Counted from the stretch's first letter, positions 41,327 through 50,461 are shown. The stretch: DNA of 64,000 nt from Streptomyces asiaticus (GCF_018138715.1 NZ_JAGSHX010000006.1:4464001-4528000); one strand, 5' to 3'. Made by a program: numbers and translations. Notes: a model not told the origin generated them from the sequence alone.

Positions 41327-42493
41327 TCAGCCGTCTGCGCCGAGGAGAAGCCCGGATGTCGGTACCCCGGTGCCCGCGGTGACCAGGGTGCGGGCGGCGC
41401 CCGGCACCTGGTTGACGGAGCTGCCGCGGATCTGGCGGACGGCCTCGGCGATCCCGTTCATCCCGTGCAGATACGCCTCACCGAGCTGACCGCCGTGGGT
41501 ATTGAGCGGCAGCGCGTCCTCGGCGACGAATCCGGCCGCCTCGCCGCGCCCGCAGAAGCCGAACTCCTCCAACTGCATCAGCACGAACGGCGTGAAGTGG
41601 TCGTAGAGGATGGCCACGTCGATGTCGGCCGGGGTCAGCCCGCTGCCGCGCCACAGCTGACCGGCGACCACCCCCATCTCGGGGAGGCCGGTCAGATCGT
41701 CGCGGTAGAAGCTCGTCATCTGCTCCTGGCCGCGGCCCGCGCCCTGCGCCGCGGCCGTGATCACGGCGGGCGGTCGCGGCAGGTCACGCGCCCGCTCCAC
41801 GCCGGTCACCACGATCGCCTGGCCGCCGTCCGTCTCCTGACAGCAGTCGAGCAGCCGCAGCGGCTCGACGATCCAGCGGGAGGCGGCGTGCTCGGCGAGG
41901 CTGATCGGCTTGCCGTGGAAGTACGCGGCCGGATTGGTGGCCGCGTGGCGGCGGTCGGTGACGGCCACATGGCCGAAAACCTCCGGCGTCAGCCCATAGG
42001 CGTACAGATAGCGCTGGGCGGCCATGGCGACCCACGATGCCGGGGTCAGCAGCCCGAACGGCAGCGACCAGCCGAGCGCGGCTCCCTCGGCGGACGGCTC
42101 GCGGTGCTGTACGCCGGAGCCGAAGCGGCGCCCGGAGCGCTCGTTGAACGCGCGGTAGCAGACGACGACCTCGGCGACGCCGGTCGCGACGGCGAGCGCG
42201 GCCTGCTGCACGGTGGCGCAGGCAGCGCCGCCGCCGTAGTGGACGCGCGAGAAGAAGGTGAGATCGCCGATGCCGCACGCCTGCGCCACGGTGATCTCGG
42301 GGCTGGTGTCCATGGTGAAGGTGACCAGCCCGTCCACGTCGGCCGGGGCGAGGCCGGCGTCGTCCAAGGCCGCCTGGACGGCCTCGACGGCCAGCTTCAG
42401 CTCGCTGCGGCCCGAGTCCTTGGAGAACTCGGTGGCGCCGATGCCGACGATGGCGGCCCGGCCGCCCAGGGTGTCCGGCTTGCGGGCGCTCAT
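41327..42493 (-). CDS. ltp2: Thiolase-like lipid-transfer protein (Ltp2-type aldolase subunit)
   Basis: A 388-residue thiolase-superfamily protein of the SCP-x/Ltp class. AAIVGIGATEFSKDSGRSELKLA, DAGLAPADVDGLVTFTMD, HYGGGAACATVQQAALA, and C-terminal NTHGGQLGEAYLHGMNGI match. It shares the fold but not the thiolase cysteine chemistry. In mycobacteria Ltp2, with the DUF35 part of ChsH2, performs retro-aldol cleavage of steroid side chains. The start overlaps the MaoC gene (ATGA), and gene order chsH2-chsH1-ltp2 is the same as in the mycobacterial igr operon. Steroid substrate is inferred from synteny. Confidence 0.85.
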   Translation of the reverse strand: MSARKPDTLGGRAAIVGIGATEFSKDSGRSELKLAVEAVQAALDDAGLAPADVDGLVTFTMDTSPEITVAQACGIGDLTFFSRVHYGGGAACATVQQAALAVATGVAEVVVCYRAFNERSGRRFGSGVQHREPSAEGAALGWSLPFGLLTPASWVAMAAQRYLYAYGLTPEVFGHVAVTDRRHAATNPAAYFHGKPISLAEHAASRWIVEPLRLLDCCQETDGGQAIVVTGVERARDLPRPPAVITAAAQGAGRGQEQMTSFYRDDLTGLPEMGVVAGQLWRGSGLTPADIDVAILYDHFTPFVLMQLEEFGFCGRGEAAGFVAEDALPLNTHGGQLGEAYLHGMNGIAEAVRQIRGSSVNQVPGAARTLVTAGTGVPTSGLLLGADG

Positions 42494-42960
42494 CGGGGGG
42501 TGTCCGGGGTGGTGGGGGTGCTGGGGGTGAGGGCGGTGGTGGTCTTTGGGGCGGTGGCGGTCTTTGGGGCGTCGCTGGGGAGCCGCACCGTGACCGTGCC
42601 GGTCACATGGTGGCCGATGCCGTTCTTACCGATGACGGCGACCTCCGCCATACCCTCCGCGACCGAGGTGACCTGGCCGGTCAGCACCATCTCATCACCC
42701 GGGTAGTTGGGCGCCCCGAGCCGGATCGCGACCTTACGGAGCCGGGCCCGCGGCCCGAAGTGATCGGTGATGTACCGGCCGACCAGCCCATTGGTGGTGA
42801 GGATGTTCATGAAGATGTCCGGGGAGCCCTTCTCCTTGGCCGCCTCGGCGTCGTGGTGCACATCCTGGTAGTCCCGGGACGCGAGGGCACCGGCGACGAT
42901 CAGGGTCCGGGTGATCGGGATGCGCAGTGGGGGCAGCTCATCGCCCGTACGCACCGTCAT
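42490..42960 (-). CDS. chsH1: MaoC-like hydratase (ChsH1-type)
   Basis: A 156-residue hot-dog-fold enoyl-CoA hydratase subunit. LPPLRIPITRTLIVAGALASRDYQDVHHD contains the DxxxxH-like active-site segment (DYQDVHHD), followed by FMNILTTNGLVGRYITDHFG and VTSVAEGMAEVAV. ATG 42960 has GGAGG seven bases upstream; MMRGGGRM upstream is likely leader. The C-terminus is a short Thr/Pro tail. It overlaps the ltp2 start. Heterotetrameric ChsH1-ChsH2 hydrates the side-chain enoyl-CoA in steroid catabolism; the same is inferred here. Confidence 0.85.
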   Translation of the reverse strand: MTVRTGDELPPLRIPITRTLIVAGALASRDYQDVHHDAEAAKEKGSPDIFMNILTTNGLVGRYITDHFGPRARLRKVAIRLGAPNYPGDEMVLTGQVTSVAEGMAEVAVIGKNGIGHHVTGTVTVRLPSDAPKTATAPKTTTALTPSTPTTPDTPR

Positions 42961-42984
42961 ACGACCGCCTCCTCGCATCATCGG

Positions 42985-43989
42985 TTACGCCTCCGCGCCC
43001 CGGAACACCGGTAGCTCCAGCTCCTCGTCCACGCGCAGGAACTCCAGCTCGACGGGCATGCCGATGCGCACCTTGTCGTACGGCACCCCGGTGATGTCGC
43101 TGACCATCCGCACGCCCTCCGCGAGCTCGACCAGGGCCACCGCGTAGGGCGGGTCGAAGGCGGGGAAGGGCGGATGGTGCATGACCACATAGCTGAACAC
43201 CGTGCCGGCGCCGGACGCCTCGAACGCCTCCCACCGCTGGGAGCCGCACGCCCCGCACCCCGGCAGCCAGGGGAAGCGCGGGGTGGCGCAGTCCAGGCAG
43301 CGCTGGATGAGCAGCTGATGCCGGGCGACGCCCTCCCAGAAACCGGCGTTGTCGCGGTTGATGACGGGGCGAGGGCGGCGGGGACGGTCGGCGGCCGGTT
43401 CCGGCTTTCGCGTCGGTTCCGGCTCCGGCTCCGCCGCTTTCTTGGGCCGCGCCGGTGCGTACTTGAGGATGCGGAAGCGGTGGGTGCCGACCAGTTCCCC
43501 AGCCCCGGCCCTGTCCCCGTCCCCGTCCCCGCCCCTGTCACCGGCGCGGACGTTCATGCGGGTGGTGACGAAGTACCCGGTGCCCAGCTTGGTGGTCTTG
43601 CGCGGTGACACCGACTCGATGACCGCGTCGAAGGTGACCAGGTCGCCGGGGCGCAGCGGCCGCAGGTACTCCTGCTCGCAGTCGGTGGCCACCACCGAGG
43701 TGCAACCCGCGTCGTCGAGCAACGCCAGCAGCTCGTCGTACGCCTCGGAGCGGGCCGAACCGCCGGGGTGCCCGGCCAGCCCGCCCATCGTCCACGCTTG
43801 GAGCATCGTGGGCGGTGCGACAGCCGGATACGCGGGGTTGGTGTCACCCATCGCCTCGCACCAGTGCCTGATCATGGGCTCGTTGACGGGGTCCCTGCCC
43901 ACGCCGCCGCTCGCGGCCGTCCGCCCCTCGTACGCCTTCAGCCGTCCGTACAGCTCGTCCGGGTCAACGTCCAGGTCATCACGCGTCAT
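42985..43989 (-). CDS. chsH2: Bifunctional MaoC/DUF35 protein (ChsH2-type)
   Basis: A 334-residue protein from ATG 43989 (GGGGAAG leader). The N-terminal MaoC-like domain (about 1-180; WCEAMGDTNPAY, CEQEYLRPLRPGDLVTF) is followed by a charged Pro/Glu/Lys linker with Asp-Gly repeats. The C-terminal DUF35 domain has a zinc ribbon (CLDCATPRFPWLPGCGAC) and OB fold (GTVFSYVVMHHPPFPAFDPPY). This is the exact ChsH2 layout: the MaoC part pairs with ChsH1 and the DUF35 part with Ltp2. First gene of the three-gene operon, preceded by a palindromic operator. No FadE28/29-like dehydrogenases are adjacent. Confidence 0.88.
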   Translation of the reverse strand: MTRDDLDVDPDELYGRLKAYEGRTAASGGVGRDPVNEPMIRHWCEAMGDTNPAYPAVAPPTMLQAWTMGGLAGHPGGSARSEAYDELLALLDDAGCTSVVATDCEQEYLRPLRPGDLVTFDAVIESVSPRKTTKLGTGYFVTTRMNVRAGDRGGDGDGDRAGAGELVGTHRFRILKYAPARPKKAAEPEPEPTRKPEPAADRPRRPRPVINRDNAGFWEGVARHQLLIQRCLDCATPRFPWLPGCGACGSQRWEAFEASGAGTVFSYVVMHHPPFPAFDPPYAVALVELAEGVRMVSDITGVPYDKVRIGMPVELEFLRVDEELELPVFRGAEA

Positions 43990-44023
43990 CGCTTCCCCTG
44001 CCGCATGTCTGCCGTAGAAAGCA

Positions 44024-44042
44024 ATCTGACTATCCGTCAGAT
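44024..44042. promoter_or_regulatory. TetR-type palindrome upstream of chsH2
   Basis: ATCTGACTATCCGTCAGAT: perfect 7-bp arms with a 5-base spacer, 35 bp upstream of the operon start. Suits a TetR-family repressor, but no such gene is in the window. Confidence 0.6.
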
Positions 44043-44085
44043 AAATCGACGCTGTCAAGAACAACGCTGAAGCACGGCATGACGC

Positions 44086-44125
44086 ACGGTCGCGCGATGG
44101 CGTTGCTACGCCATCGCGCGACCGT
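44086..44125. repeat. Perfect 17-bp inverted repeat
   Basis: ACGGTCGCGCGATGGCG at 44086-44102 pairs exactly with 44109-44125 over TTGCTA. No T tract. It lies just upstream of the operon, on the far side of the putative operator; could be a terminator for upstream transcription or a regulator site. Confidence 0.7.
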
Positions 44126-44717
44126 ACGACCTCACCCGTCCCGTTTCGCTCAATGAATCACCACAGCTCGCTCAGATCGATCGGACATCGCACCGCTTCC
44201 GCGTTCCCGCATTCCCCGCGCCCCGCGTTCCCCGTGTTTCCCCTACGGGCGCTCGCGGGGGCGGGGGCTCGCGATGGCGGTGACCTGCCCCCGTGCGAGC
44301 GGGTCAGATCCCAGCAGCCGCGCCCCACGCTGGACACGGAGAACGGCCCGGACGCGGAGAACGGTGACGCGGCGAAGGTGCGACCAGGGCCCGTCCGGAT
44401 GTCCGCCATCTCAATTCCTCCGATCCTCCGACTCTCCGACTCCCGCGGCCTCCCCGATGCTCGGAAGGGGCCGCGAAAGCAGAGTTGCCCACCGATTCCC
44501 GGACGATGCGCGCGGGCCACTGGAATTACCACGCAAGCATGATGAACCTGTTTTAAACACCCCATGCACCCCCACTCCGCGCGTCGCACCGGTGCGCCCC
44601 GCGCACCGCCCCACCCGGCCATAGGGCGAGCCTTACGAGAGATTCCGTTCCGCACAATTTCGGCCATCCTCGGCGACTTGCCGGGCCCTCTTCCCATTAC
44701 CGAACACTTGTCCGAAA
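44126..44717. other. Gene-poor stretch before the Prim-Pol gene
   Basis: Frames exist on both strands, including one of 194 residues on the minus strand, but none has recognisable domains. GC is slightly lower near 44540-44720, consistent with a promoter region. Confidence 0.45.
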
Positions 44718-45842
44718 ATGAGTGACATGGCGAACCCCTCACTCGCCCATGCTCTTGCCCACGCCCTGACCGCCGCGGCCCACGGTTTCCGCGTGATCCC
44801 GCTGACCCGCGCGAAGCTGCCCGCCGTGCGCTCCCCGCACCACCACGACCCCGCGCCGCTGCCGTGCCATGGCGAATGCGGGCGGCTGGGCCACGGGGTC
44901 CATGACGCCTCGGCGGACCCGGACGCGATCCGCGCCCTGTTCGCCGCCGCCCCCTGGGCCACCGGCTACGGCATCGCCTGCGGATGCGCCCCGTACCACC
45001 TCATCGGCATCGACCTCGACCTCAGGGGCGTGCGGCCCGGTGAGCCGGGAGCCCCCGGCAGGCCCCAGGGGCCCGGGGGAGCGGGCGACACGGACGGTCG
45101 GGCCGAGAGGCCGAAGAGGACCGGGACGGCCAAGAGAGCCGAGAGGCCCGAGAGGCCCGGAACCGCCGGGGCGACCGAGGCGGCCGGGGCGACCGAGGCG
45201 GCCGGGAGTCCCGATGGAAACCGTAAGGACGGCACGAACGGTCTGGCCGCCCTCGCCCGGCTGGCCCGCGAGCACGCCTTCGCCATCCCCCGTACGGTCA
45301 CCGTGCTCACCCCGAGCGGCGGCCGCCATCTGTGGCTGTGCGGCCCGCCCGGACTCGCCGTCCCCAACTCCGCCGGCCGTCTGGCCCCCGGCATCGACAT
45401 CCGTGGACTGGGCGGCTATCTGGTCGGCCCCGGCTCCTACGCCTCGCACGGCAGCTATCGCCTCGCACCCGGCTCCCCCGCCTGGGCCCCGGCCCCCGTA
45501 CCGTCCGCCCTGTTGCGCCTGCTCACGCCCCCGCGCCCGGCCCCGCCCCGCTCGTACCGCCCCGGCCCGCCGTTCGCCGATCCGCATCCGGCGGCCCTGG
45601 AGGGGCTCGTACGGTTCGTCCGCGCCTCACGGGAGGGCCAGCGCAACGGCCGGCTGTTCTGGGCCGCCTGCCGCGCCTACGAGGCGGGCGCGGGGCCGGA
45701 GTTGGCCCCCGCCCTGATCGAGGCCGCGCTCGACACCGACCTGCCCCCGCGCGAGGCCCGCGCCACCGTCGCCTCCGCGGCCCGCAGCGCCGCCCGCCAC
45801 CTCCAGCCCCCGGACGAGGAGCCCCCGGACGCGTGTGCCTGA
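44718..45842 (+). CDS. Bifunctional DNA primase/polymerase-domain protein
   Basis: A 374-residue protein with an archaeo-eukaryotic primase (Prim-Pol) domain: GFRVIPLTRAKLP, the DxD motif in LIGIDLDLRG and the GGRHLW motif (Ser/Gly-x-His), then GIDIRGLGGYLVGPGS. Between the two catalytic motifs is an insert of about 65 residues rich in Arg/Pro/Ala/Glu with ERPKRTG and GATEAA repeats. A C-terminal helical region follows. Such proteins in Streptomyces are chromosomal and of uncertain role. ATG 44718 or ATG 44727 may be the start. Confidence 0.85.
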   Translation: MSDMANPSLAHALAHALTAAAHGFRVIPLTRAKLPAVRSPHHHDPAPLPCHGECGRLGHGVHDASADPDAIRALFAAAPWATGYGIACGCAPYHLIGIDLDLRGVRPGEPGAPGRPQGPGGAGDTDGRAERPKRTGTAKRAERPERPGTAGATEAAGATEAAGSPDGNRKDGTNGLAALARLAREHAFAIPRTVTVLTPSGGRHLWLCGPPGLAVPNSAGRLAPGIDIRGLGGYLVGPGSYASHGSYRLAPGSPAWAPAPVPSALLRLLTPPRPAPPRSYRPGPPFADPHPAALEGLVRFVRASREGQRNGRLFWAACRAYEAGAGPELAPALIEAALDTDLPPREARATVASAARSAARHLQPPDEEPPDACA

Positions 45843-46271
45843 CGCCTGGCCTGATGCCCGGTATGACCCCTGGGCGGGATGAACGGAGCAGAGGCGCCAG
45901 ACGTATCGCAGGACGCCAGAGGCGGCGCGATCCAGCGGTACACGGACGGTGACCCGTGCGCTACGGGAACGAGGAGCACTATCGTGACCACGCGACGAGG
46001 CGCTCCGCACAGGAGCCGGAAGGCGCAGCAACCGGAAGGCGCAGGGACCGAAACGCGTAGGAACCAGGCGGCGCGGCGACCGAACGGCGCAGGAGCCACA
46101 CGCCCACTCGCCGGTGCTTCCGCCCCCGAGGCGGACAGTAAGGGATTCCCGCTCTCCCCGCGATCGGTGCCCGGTGACCGGCGCTTCGGCACCGGTGCTC
46201 CGTGACCGGCGCCCGGTGACCGGCCGACCGCCTCCGGCGCACCGGCACCGAGGCGCGATCAGGGGGGAGCA
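45843..46271. other. Repeat-rich stretch, no firm gene
   Basis: Loose repeats of GGAAGGCGCAGGAACC around 46010-46090, and of GTGACCGGCGCCCGG around 46165-46220. A 108-residue frame at 45879-46205 spans it but looks like repeat translation. Confidence 0.45.
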
Positions 46272-47069
46272 TTGCACGAGCTCTACGCACAGGGGTGGTT
46301 CGCGGACGCCGCGTTACCCATAGGTGTCTGCGCGCTGGTCACGTGGATCTCACTGGTCCACCGTTTCGCCGACAAGGGCCGTTTGCTGGGGACCGTAAGG
46401 TCCGCGTCGCTGTGCTGCGGAATCATCGCCTGCACCTGCGCGGCGGCGCTGCTCACCATCGCCCTGCTGTTGCCGCACGCCGCCGATGTGCCACCCGCCG
46501 TGGCCGCTGCCGCCGCGGGCGGGGCCCTGGCGCCTCGCGTCCGTCAGCAGCAGAACCAGCAGTCCACACCGCCCTTCGTGGCCGTGATCACGCTGGGCAT
46601 CGCGGTGCTGCTGAGCGAGCTGGAGCGGCGGCTGGTCCACGACATGTACCTCCACTGCCACCGCCTGGTCAGGGACTTCGAGAACGTGGCCCAGCTGCGC
46701 ATGTTCGCCTTCGAGGCCCGCCTCCACCTGCGCGGCTGCACCCCCGCCACCAAGGACAGGACGACGATCAACACCCTGTACGAGGAGGTGGAACAGCTCC
46801 TGGACGACGCGGCCAAGGTCGAGGCCGACATCGAGGCGAAATGCCGGCAGCGCGAGGTCCAGGAGTTCCCGCCGGAGCTGCACGCCCCGACCCGGGAGGA
46901 GTCGGAGGACCGCCGTCAGACCCTGGCGATGGCCATGGACGCCTGCGTACGCATGCTGGAGTTCGGCTACCGCACCGGGAAGCGGAGCGGCGACCGCGAA
47001 CTCGCGCGGCTACGGGACGAGGCACTGGCGGTACGCCCCCTCGCCACGACGGGCACCTCGCACCCCTGA
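46272..47069 (+). CDS. Membrane protein with helical cytosolic domain
   Basis: A 265-residue protein starting at TTG 46272 behind GGGGGGAG. It has three TM helices (LPIGVCALVTWISLVH, SLCCGIIACTCAAALLTIALLL in part, FVAVITLGIAVLLSE). A helical soluble domain of about 140 residues follows (LVHDMYLHCHRLVRDFENV, INTLYEEVEQLLDDAAKVEADI, DACVRMLEFGYRTGKR). No family recognised. Isolated transcription unit. Confidence 0.65.
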   Translation: MHELYAQGWFADAALPIGVCALVTWISLVHRFADKGRLLGTVRSASLCCGIIACTCAAALLTIALLLPHAADVPPAVAAAAAGGALAPRVRQQQNQQSTPPFVAVITLGIAVLLSELERRLVHDMYLHCHRLVRDFENVAQLRMFAFEARLHLRGCTPATKDRTTINTLYEEVEQLLDDAAKVEADIEAKCRQREVQEFPPELHAPTREESEDRRQTLAMAMDACVRMLEFGYRTGKRSGDRELARLRDEALAVRPLATTGTSHP

Positions 47070-47154
47070 CGTGACGCCGCACACCGCACGCCACGACGAC
47101 GCCCGTCAGGGACGCACCGCCCGCACCCCGCGCGCCCCACGCACCTCGATGCCT

Positions 47155-47496
47155 TCAAGGAGCGTAGACAAAGGCATCGGAACCATCGCCAAGCCCATGC
47201 AGCCCATGCGGCCGCCGAGCCGCGTCCTCCTTGGGCTCCACAAAACTGATCTTGATGTCCAGCTCCAGCGCGTCGGCCACGGCAGCGAGGCTGCGCAGCG
47301 TCAGATTCTCGTCCCCGGACAGGATTTGGCTCACTCTCCCCGGGCTGACGTCCATGAGCCGGGCGAGGTCAGTGCGGCTCATGCCACGTTTGCCCAGCAA
47401 CCCGGCCACCTCCACCGTCGCCTGACGCGCCAACCGCGCCCCCGAGTGGTCGGCGGCCTCCGCCTTCGCACCTTTGCTCTTCCACGGCACGCTCAA
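47155..47496 (-). CDS. Small XRE regulator
   Basis: A 113-residue protein with a central HTH_XRE domain: LLGKRGMSRTDLARLMDVSPGRVSQILSG (in parts) and LTLRSLAAVADALELDIKISFV. The compact form resembles antitoxin-type regulators. It is divergent from the gene at 47741, and a small palindrome lies 64 bp upstream. A toxin-like partner was not identified. Confidence 0.85.
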   Translation of the reverse strand: MSVPWKSKGAKAEAADHSGARLARQATVEVAGLLGKRGMSRTDLARLMDVSPGRVSQILSGDENLTLRSLAAVADALELDIKISFVEPKEDAARRPHGLHGLGDGSDAFVYAP

Positions 47497-47559
47497 TCAA
47501 CCTCCCTGCGCATGGTGCCGACCTCGGGCTTCGAACGCCCTCACTCAGAGCTTCCCACC

Positions 47560-47575
47560 TTTAGCTACAACTAAA
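47560..47575. promoter_or_regulatory. Possible operator
   Basis: TTTAGCTACAACTAAA, with 5-bp arms (TTTAG/CTAAA), in the divergent region of the XRE regulator and the unknown gene. Predicted autoregulatory site. Confidence 0.35.
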
Positions 47576-47740
47576 AGCCCACTTCCCGCCTTCCCACCCA
47601 TCACCGACCCCCCAAACAGCCGATCCCATGGCCCTGACCTGCCCCAACACCCCACCCGCAGCTTTTCGGCCAGATCTGCCCACTCACCAGTCCCACCGAA
47701 CGGACGACGGCCCCCGTCCCCCGCCTCTACCATCCGCACC

Positions 47741-48400
47741 GTGCAGATCGACGAAGCAAGGGAACTCGTTGACGAAGCCCCCTACGTACGCTTCCAGAGC
47801 CCGGTCCGGAACGAGCGCGGCCACTTCTCCGGGGTGTTCGGCCTGGTCAACGGCCTGGCACGAAACGGAAAGCTGAGCGCTGAGCAGGAACGCTTCCGAC
47901 GGGCCAACAATGACTGGTACAACGCGGCCTATCCAGATCCCTCGACCGTGGATCCGACGGTCTACGACCACGAGCTCCACCCCGGCGCGGCGGCCTGGTT
48001 CAAGCCCACGTCCCAGGACCTGATCAAGCGGGTGGACGGCTACCTGGAGATCCTTGCCGCTCATGGCATCGAGTGCCGGATGATCCGGTCGTCGAATCCG
48101 GGGAGGGTCGTCTACGAGGACGCATACCAGATCGTCGTGGTGCCGCACGAGTTCTCCCTCGCCCTGTCGCCGGTGGGAGCGGCCGCGGCCGCCGAGGGCA
48201 CCCTGACCGTCGGCCTGGCCACCCACACCAACCCCAGCGGCTGCTACACGACGAACGTCTGGCCCATGATCGTGACCAACAACACCGACCAGGTCGCCAC
48301 GGTCTATAACCTCCCGAACTGCCAGGGGCTCGCGATCGGTCAGGTCCGGCCGAACGAGTCCAGCGTCTTCGAGTTCGGCACCAGCGTCTCCATCTCCTGA
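47741..48400 (+). CDS. Unknown protein divergent from the XRE regulator
   Basis: A 219-residue protein, probably from GTG 47741 (VQIDEARELVDEAPYVRF). The N-terminal 100 residues are helical with NGLARNGKLSAEQERFRRANNDWYNAAYPDPS. The middle shows VYEDAYQIVVVPHEF. The C-terminal 65 residues look like a beta domain (GLATHTNPSGCYTTNVW, MIVTNNTDQVATVYNLPNC). No family recognised; cytosolic by composition. Longer in-frame extension to 47474 lies antisense to the XRE start and is unlikely. Confidence 0.65.
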   Translation: MQIDEARELVDEAPYVRFQSPVRNERGHFSGVFGLVNGLARNGKLSAEQERFRRANNDWYNAAYPDPSTVDPTVYDHELHPGAAAWFKPTSQDLIKRVDGYLEILAAHGIECRMIRSSNPGRVVYEDAYQIVVVPHEFSLALSPVGAAAAAEGTLTVGLATHTNPSGCYTTNVWPMIVTNNTDQVATVYNLPNCQGLAIGQVRPNESSVFEFGTSVSIS

Positions 48401-48432
48401 CGCCCGGGGTACGGGAGCGGACTGCTCCGTGG

Positions 48433-48462
48433 AGGGGTGCCCCTTGAACCATGGGCACCCCT
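48433..48462. terminator. Hairpin terminator
   Basis: AGGGGTGCCC at 48433-48442 pairs with 48453-48462, followed by TCTG. Between convergent genes. Confidence 0.65.
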
Positions 48463-48500
48463 TCTGACAGCTACGCGCACGCGAGCCGGGGAGCAGGTGC

Positions 48501-49028
48501 TCATATGCTCCGGCTTCGGATGTCGCGGGCCATCGCCTCGATCGTCGCTGTCATGTTGCGCCGGAGTTGGTCCAGCCGTCCTTGCAGGAGCGCCGCGGCG
48601 TTCTCAGGGTCGGCCCGCACCGCCGCGCGGGCTCCGCTGTCACCCGGTCCATGGATGAACGACTGACGGACCACTGTCTGAACCTGCCGTGCACCGGGCC
48701 GTAGATCGTAAGTCCAGGTGGCGAAATGCTCCTCGGTTCCCGGGGAGCCCCCGAACACCCTCCAGCCGAACGAGTACGGCCGGTCCGCCGCGACGACCAC
48801 GCATACGACCTGGGTGACAAGCCCGTTGGGGAACCGGTTGCGGGCCTCGAAGCGCGCTCCGACCGCTGGTTCGCGCCAGCCGTCCAGCCAGCCCGCGTAG
48901 GTGCACTCCGGGCTCCAGTCACCGATCCGCGAGAGGTCTGTGATCGCCTCCCAGAGCTGGTCCACCGTCGCGTCGACGGATAGTTCGACCTCCGCACGGG
49001 CGCCAGTCACGCCGAAATCATGATCCAT
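48501..49028 (-). CDS. SRPBCC-family protein
   Basis: A 175-residue START/Bet v1-fold protein: ARAEVELSVDATVDQLWEAITD, WSPECTYAGWLDG, GARFEARNRFPNG, and C-terminal helix LLQGRLDQLRRNMTATIEAM. The class binds hydrophobic ligands in a central cavity, and includes polyketide cyclases; no specific role is evident. Confidence 0.88.
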   Translation of the reverse strand: MDHDFGVTGARAEVELSVDATVDQLWEAITDLSRIGDWSPECTYAGWLDGWREPAVGARFEARNRFPNGLVTQVVCVVVAADRPYSFGWRVFGGSPGTEEHFATWTYDLRPGARQVQTVVRQSFIHGPGDSGARAAVRADPENAAALLQGRLDQLRRNMTATIEAMARDIRSRSI

Positions 49029-49245
49029 ACGAGGGCAGACCGACCAGACGCCGAAAACTCATCGCAGCCCCTCCGGCCCAGAAAGCCCCCACAGCAGCCC
49101 CGGCCAAGGACACCCCGCCGTGCGGACCTTCCCGGCCCGACTGGAGAGTGCCCCAGCGGTTCGCCGCGGCCATCGCCGCGGGGGACCACTTCTTCGCCAC
49201 CTCGCCAGCGACACCCGACTAGCTGAACCGAGCCCTCGATCACGG

Positions 49246-50244
49246 TTACGACCGCGGGTGCCTGCCGGCCGGGTCGGTGGAGCGGGCGTATTCGGTGGGG
49301 GTCTGGCCGTAGTGCGCTTTGAAGGCCCGCGTGAGATGGCTGCTGTCCGCGAACTGCCAGTGGGCGGCGAGTTCGGTGATGCTCACGCCGTTGGACGGCG
49401 AGGTCAGGGCGAGCCGCGCCTCTTCCAACCGCCGGTGCCGGATATACGCGGCCACGGACTCTCCCCCCGCGGCGAACGCCCTGTGCAGGGTGCGCACCGA
49501 GACGTGGAGCTCACGGGCCAGCATCGCCGGCGACAGCTCGGGATCGGCGAGCCGGCGCTGGGCGAGATCCTTCGCGGCCTGGGCCAGCGCGGGCGCCAGC
49601 AGTGGCTCCGCGTCGTCGAACCGGCCCCCGGCCACCGCTTTGGTCAACTCGATCAAGGTGCTGTGGGCGGCCCGCACGCCGGCCGGGCCGAGATCGTTCA
49701 CCGTGGTGTTGACCATTTTGGCGTGGGCCACCAGCAGCCGTACCTCGGCCGCGTCCGCCGCCCCGATCACCATCCGGTTCCCGAGCAGCGGCACCAGCGG
49801 GGGCGCGGGCAGCACCGTGACCATCGCCGCCGTGTGCGGCACCGTCTCGAACGGCGTCGACCGTCCGACATGCCGGAGCAGGAACTGCCCGGCCGACACG
49901 GTCTGTTCGCCATGGTCCCGCGAGCCACCCAACGTCCACGAGCCGCGCCGCACGACGTACATCCGTACCCGGTCCTCAACGCCGTGCGGCACATCCGCGG
50001 TCCGCATCGCCGACTCACTGTGGGCGTGGACGATCGCCACGTCGCGCACCCGGGCGGCACGGGTCCTGACCCGGTAGTCACCGGCCATGGCCGGGCTGAA
50101 GGCAGGCAGCGGGAAATCATCGCCGATCTGCGTCTCCCACGCGTCCAGGAAGGCGTCGAATCCCTGCCGTGCGGCACGCCGGGCCGTGGTGTCCAAGAAG
50201 AACGCGCCACGTGACTCGTCCGCCTGCTGCCCCGCGCTGGTCAT
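49246..50244 (-). CDS. AraC-family regulator
   Basis: A 332-residue regulator. The N-terminal AraC-binding-like domain (FDAFLDAWETQIGDDFPLP, VRMYVVRRGSWTLGG, GRSTPFETVPHTAAM) is followed by an AraC HTH pair (SPAMLARELHVSVRTLHRAFA, VSITELAAHWQFADSSHLTRAFKAHYG). Divergent from the aldo-keto reductase, which it probably controls. Confidence 0.93.
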   Translation of the reverse strand: MTSAGQQADESRGAFFLDTTARRAARQGFDAFLDAWETQIGDDFPLPAFSPAMAGDYRVRTRAARVRDVAIVHAHSESAMRTADVPHGVEDRVRMYVVRRGSWTLGGSRDHGEQTVSAGQFLLRHVGRSTPFETVPHTAAMVTVLPAPPLVPLLGNRMVIGAADAAEVRLLVAHAKMVNTTVNDLGPAGVRAAHSTLIELTKAVAGGRFDDAEPLLAPALAQAAKDLAQRRLADPELSPAMLARELHVSVRTLHRAFAAGGESVAAYIRHRRLEEARLALTSPSNGVSITELAAHWQFADSSHLTRAFKAHYGQTPTEYARSTDPAGRHPRS

Positions 50245-50461
50245 CGGCGGGCCACACTCCTCACCCTCGCGTCACACGCGTTTCGTGCTCGCTGCTACGG
50301 CGCCACCGGGTGGCACAGATCTTCCGATCCTATGACGCTGTCGTCCAAGTGGGCCGTCGGCCGGGCATCCTACGTTCGGAAAAGGGGCGATGCCGAACCG
50401 TCCGGCACCACCGGGAAAGAACCAGAAAGAGCCGGTAAGAACCGGAGAAGAAAAGGGAAAC

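Noticed and set aside
45879..46205. 108-residue ORF ahead of the membrane protein
   Set aside because: Translates short DNA repeats and shows no domain; could be real, but unsupported.
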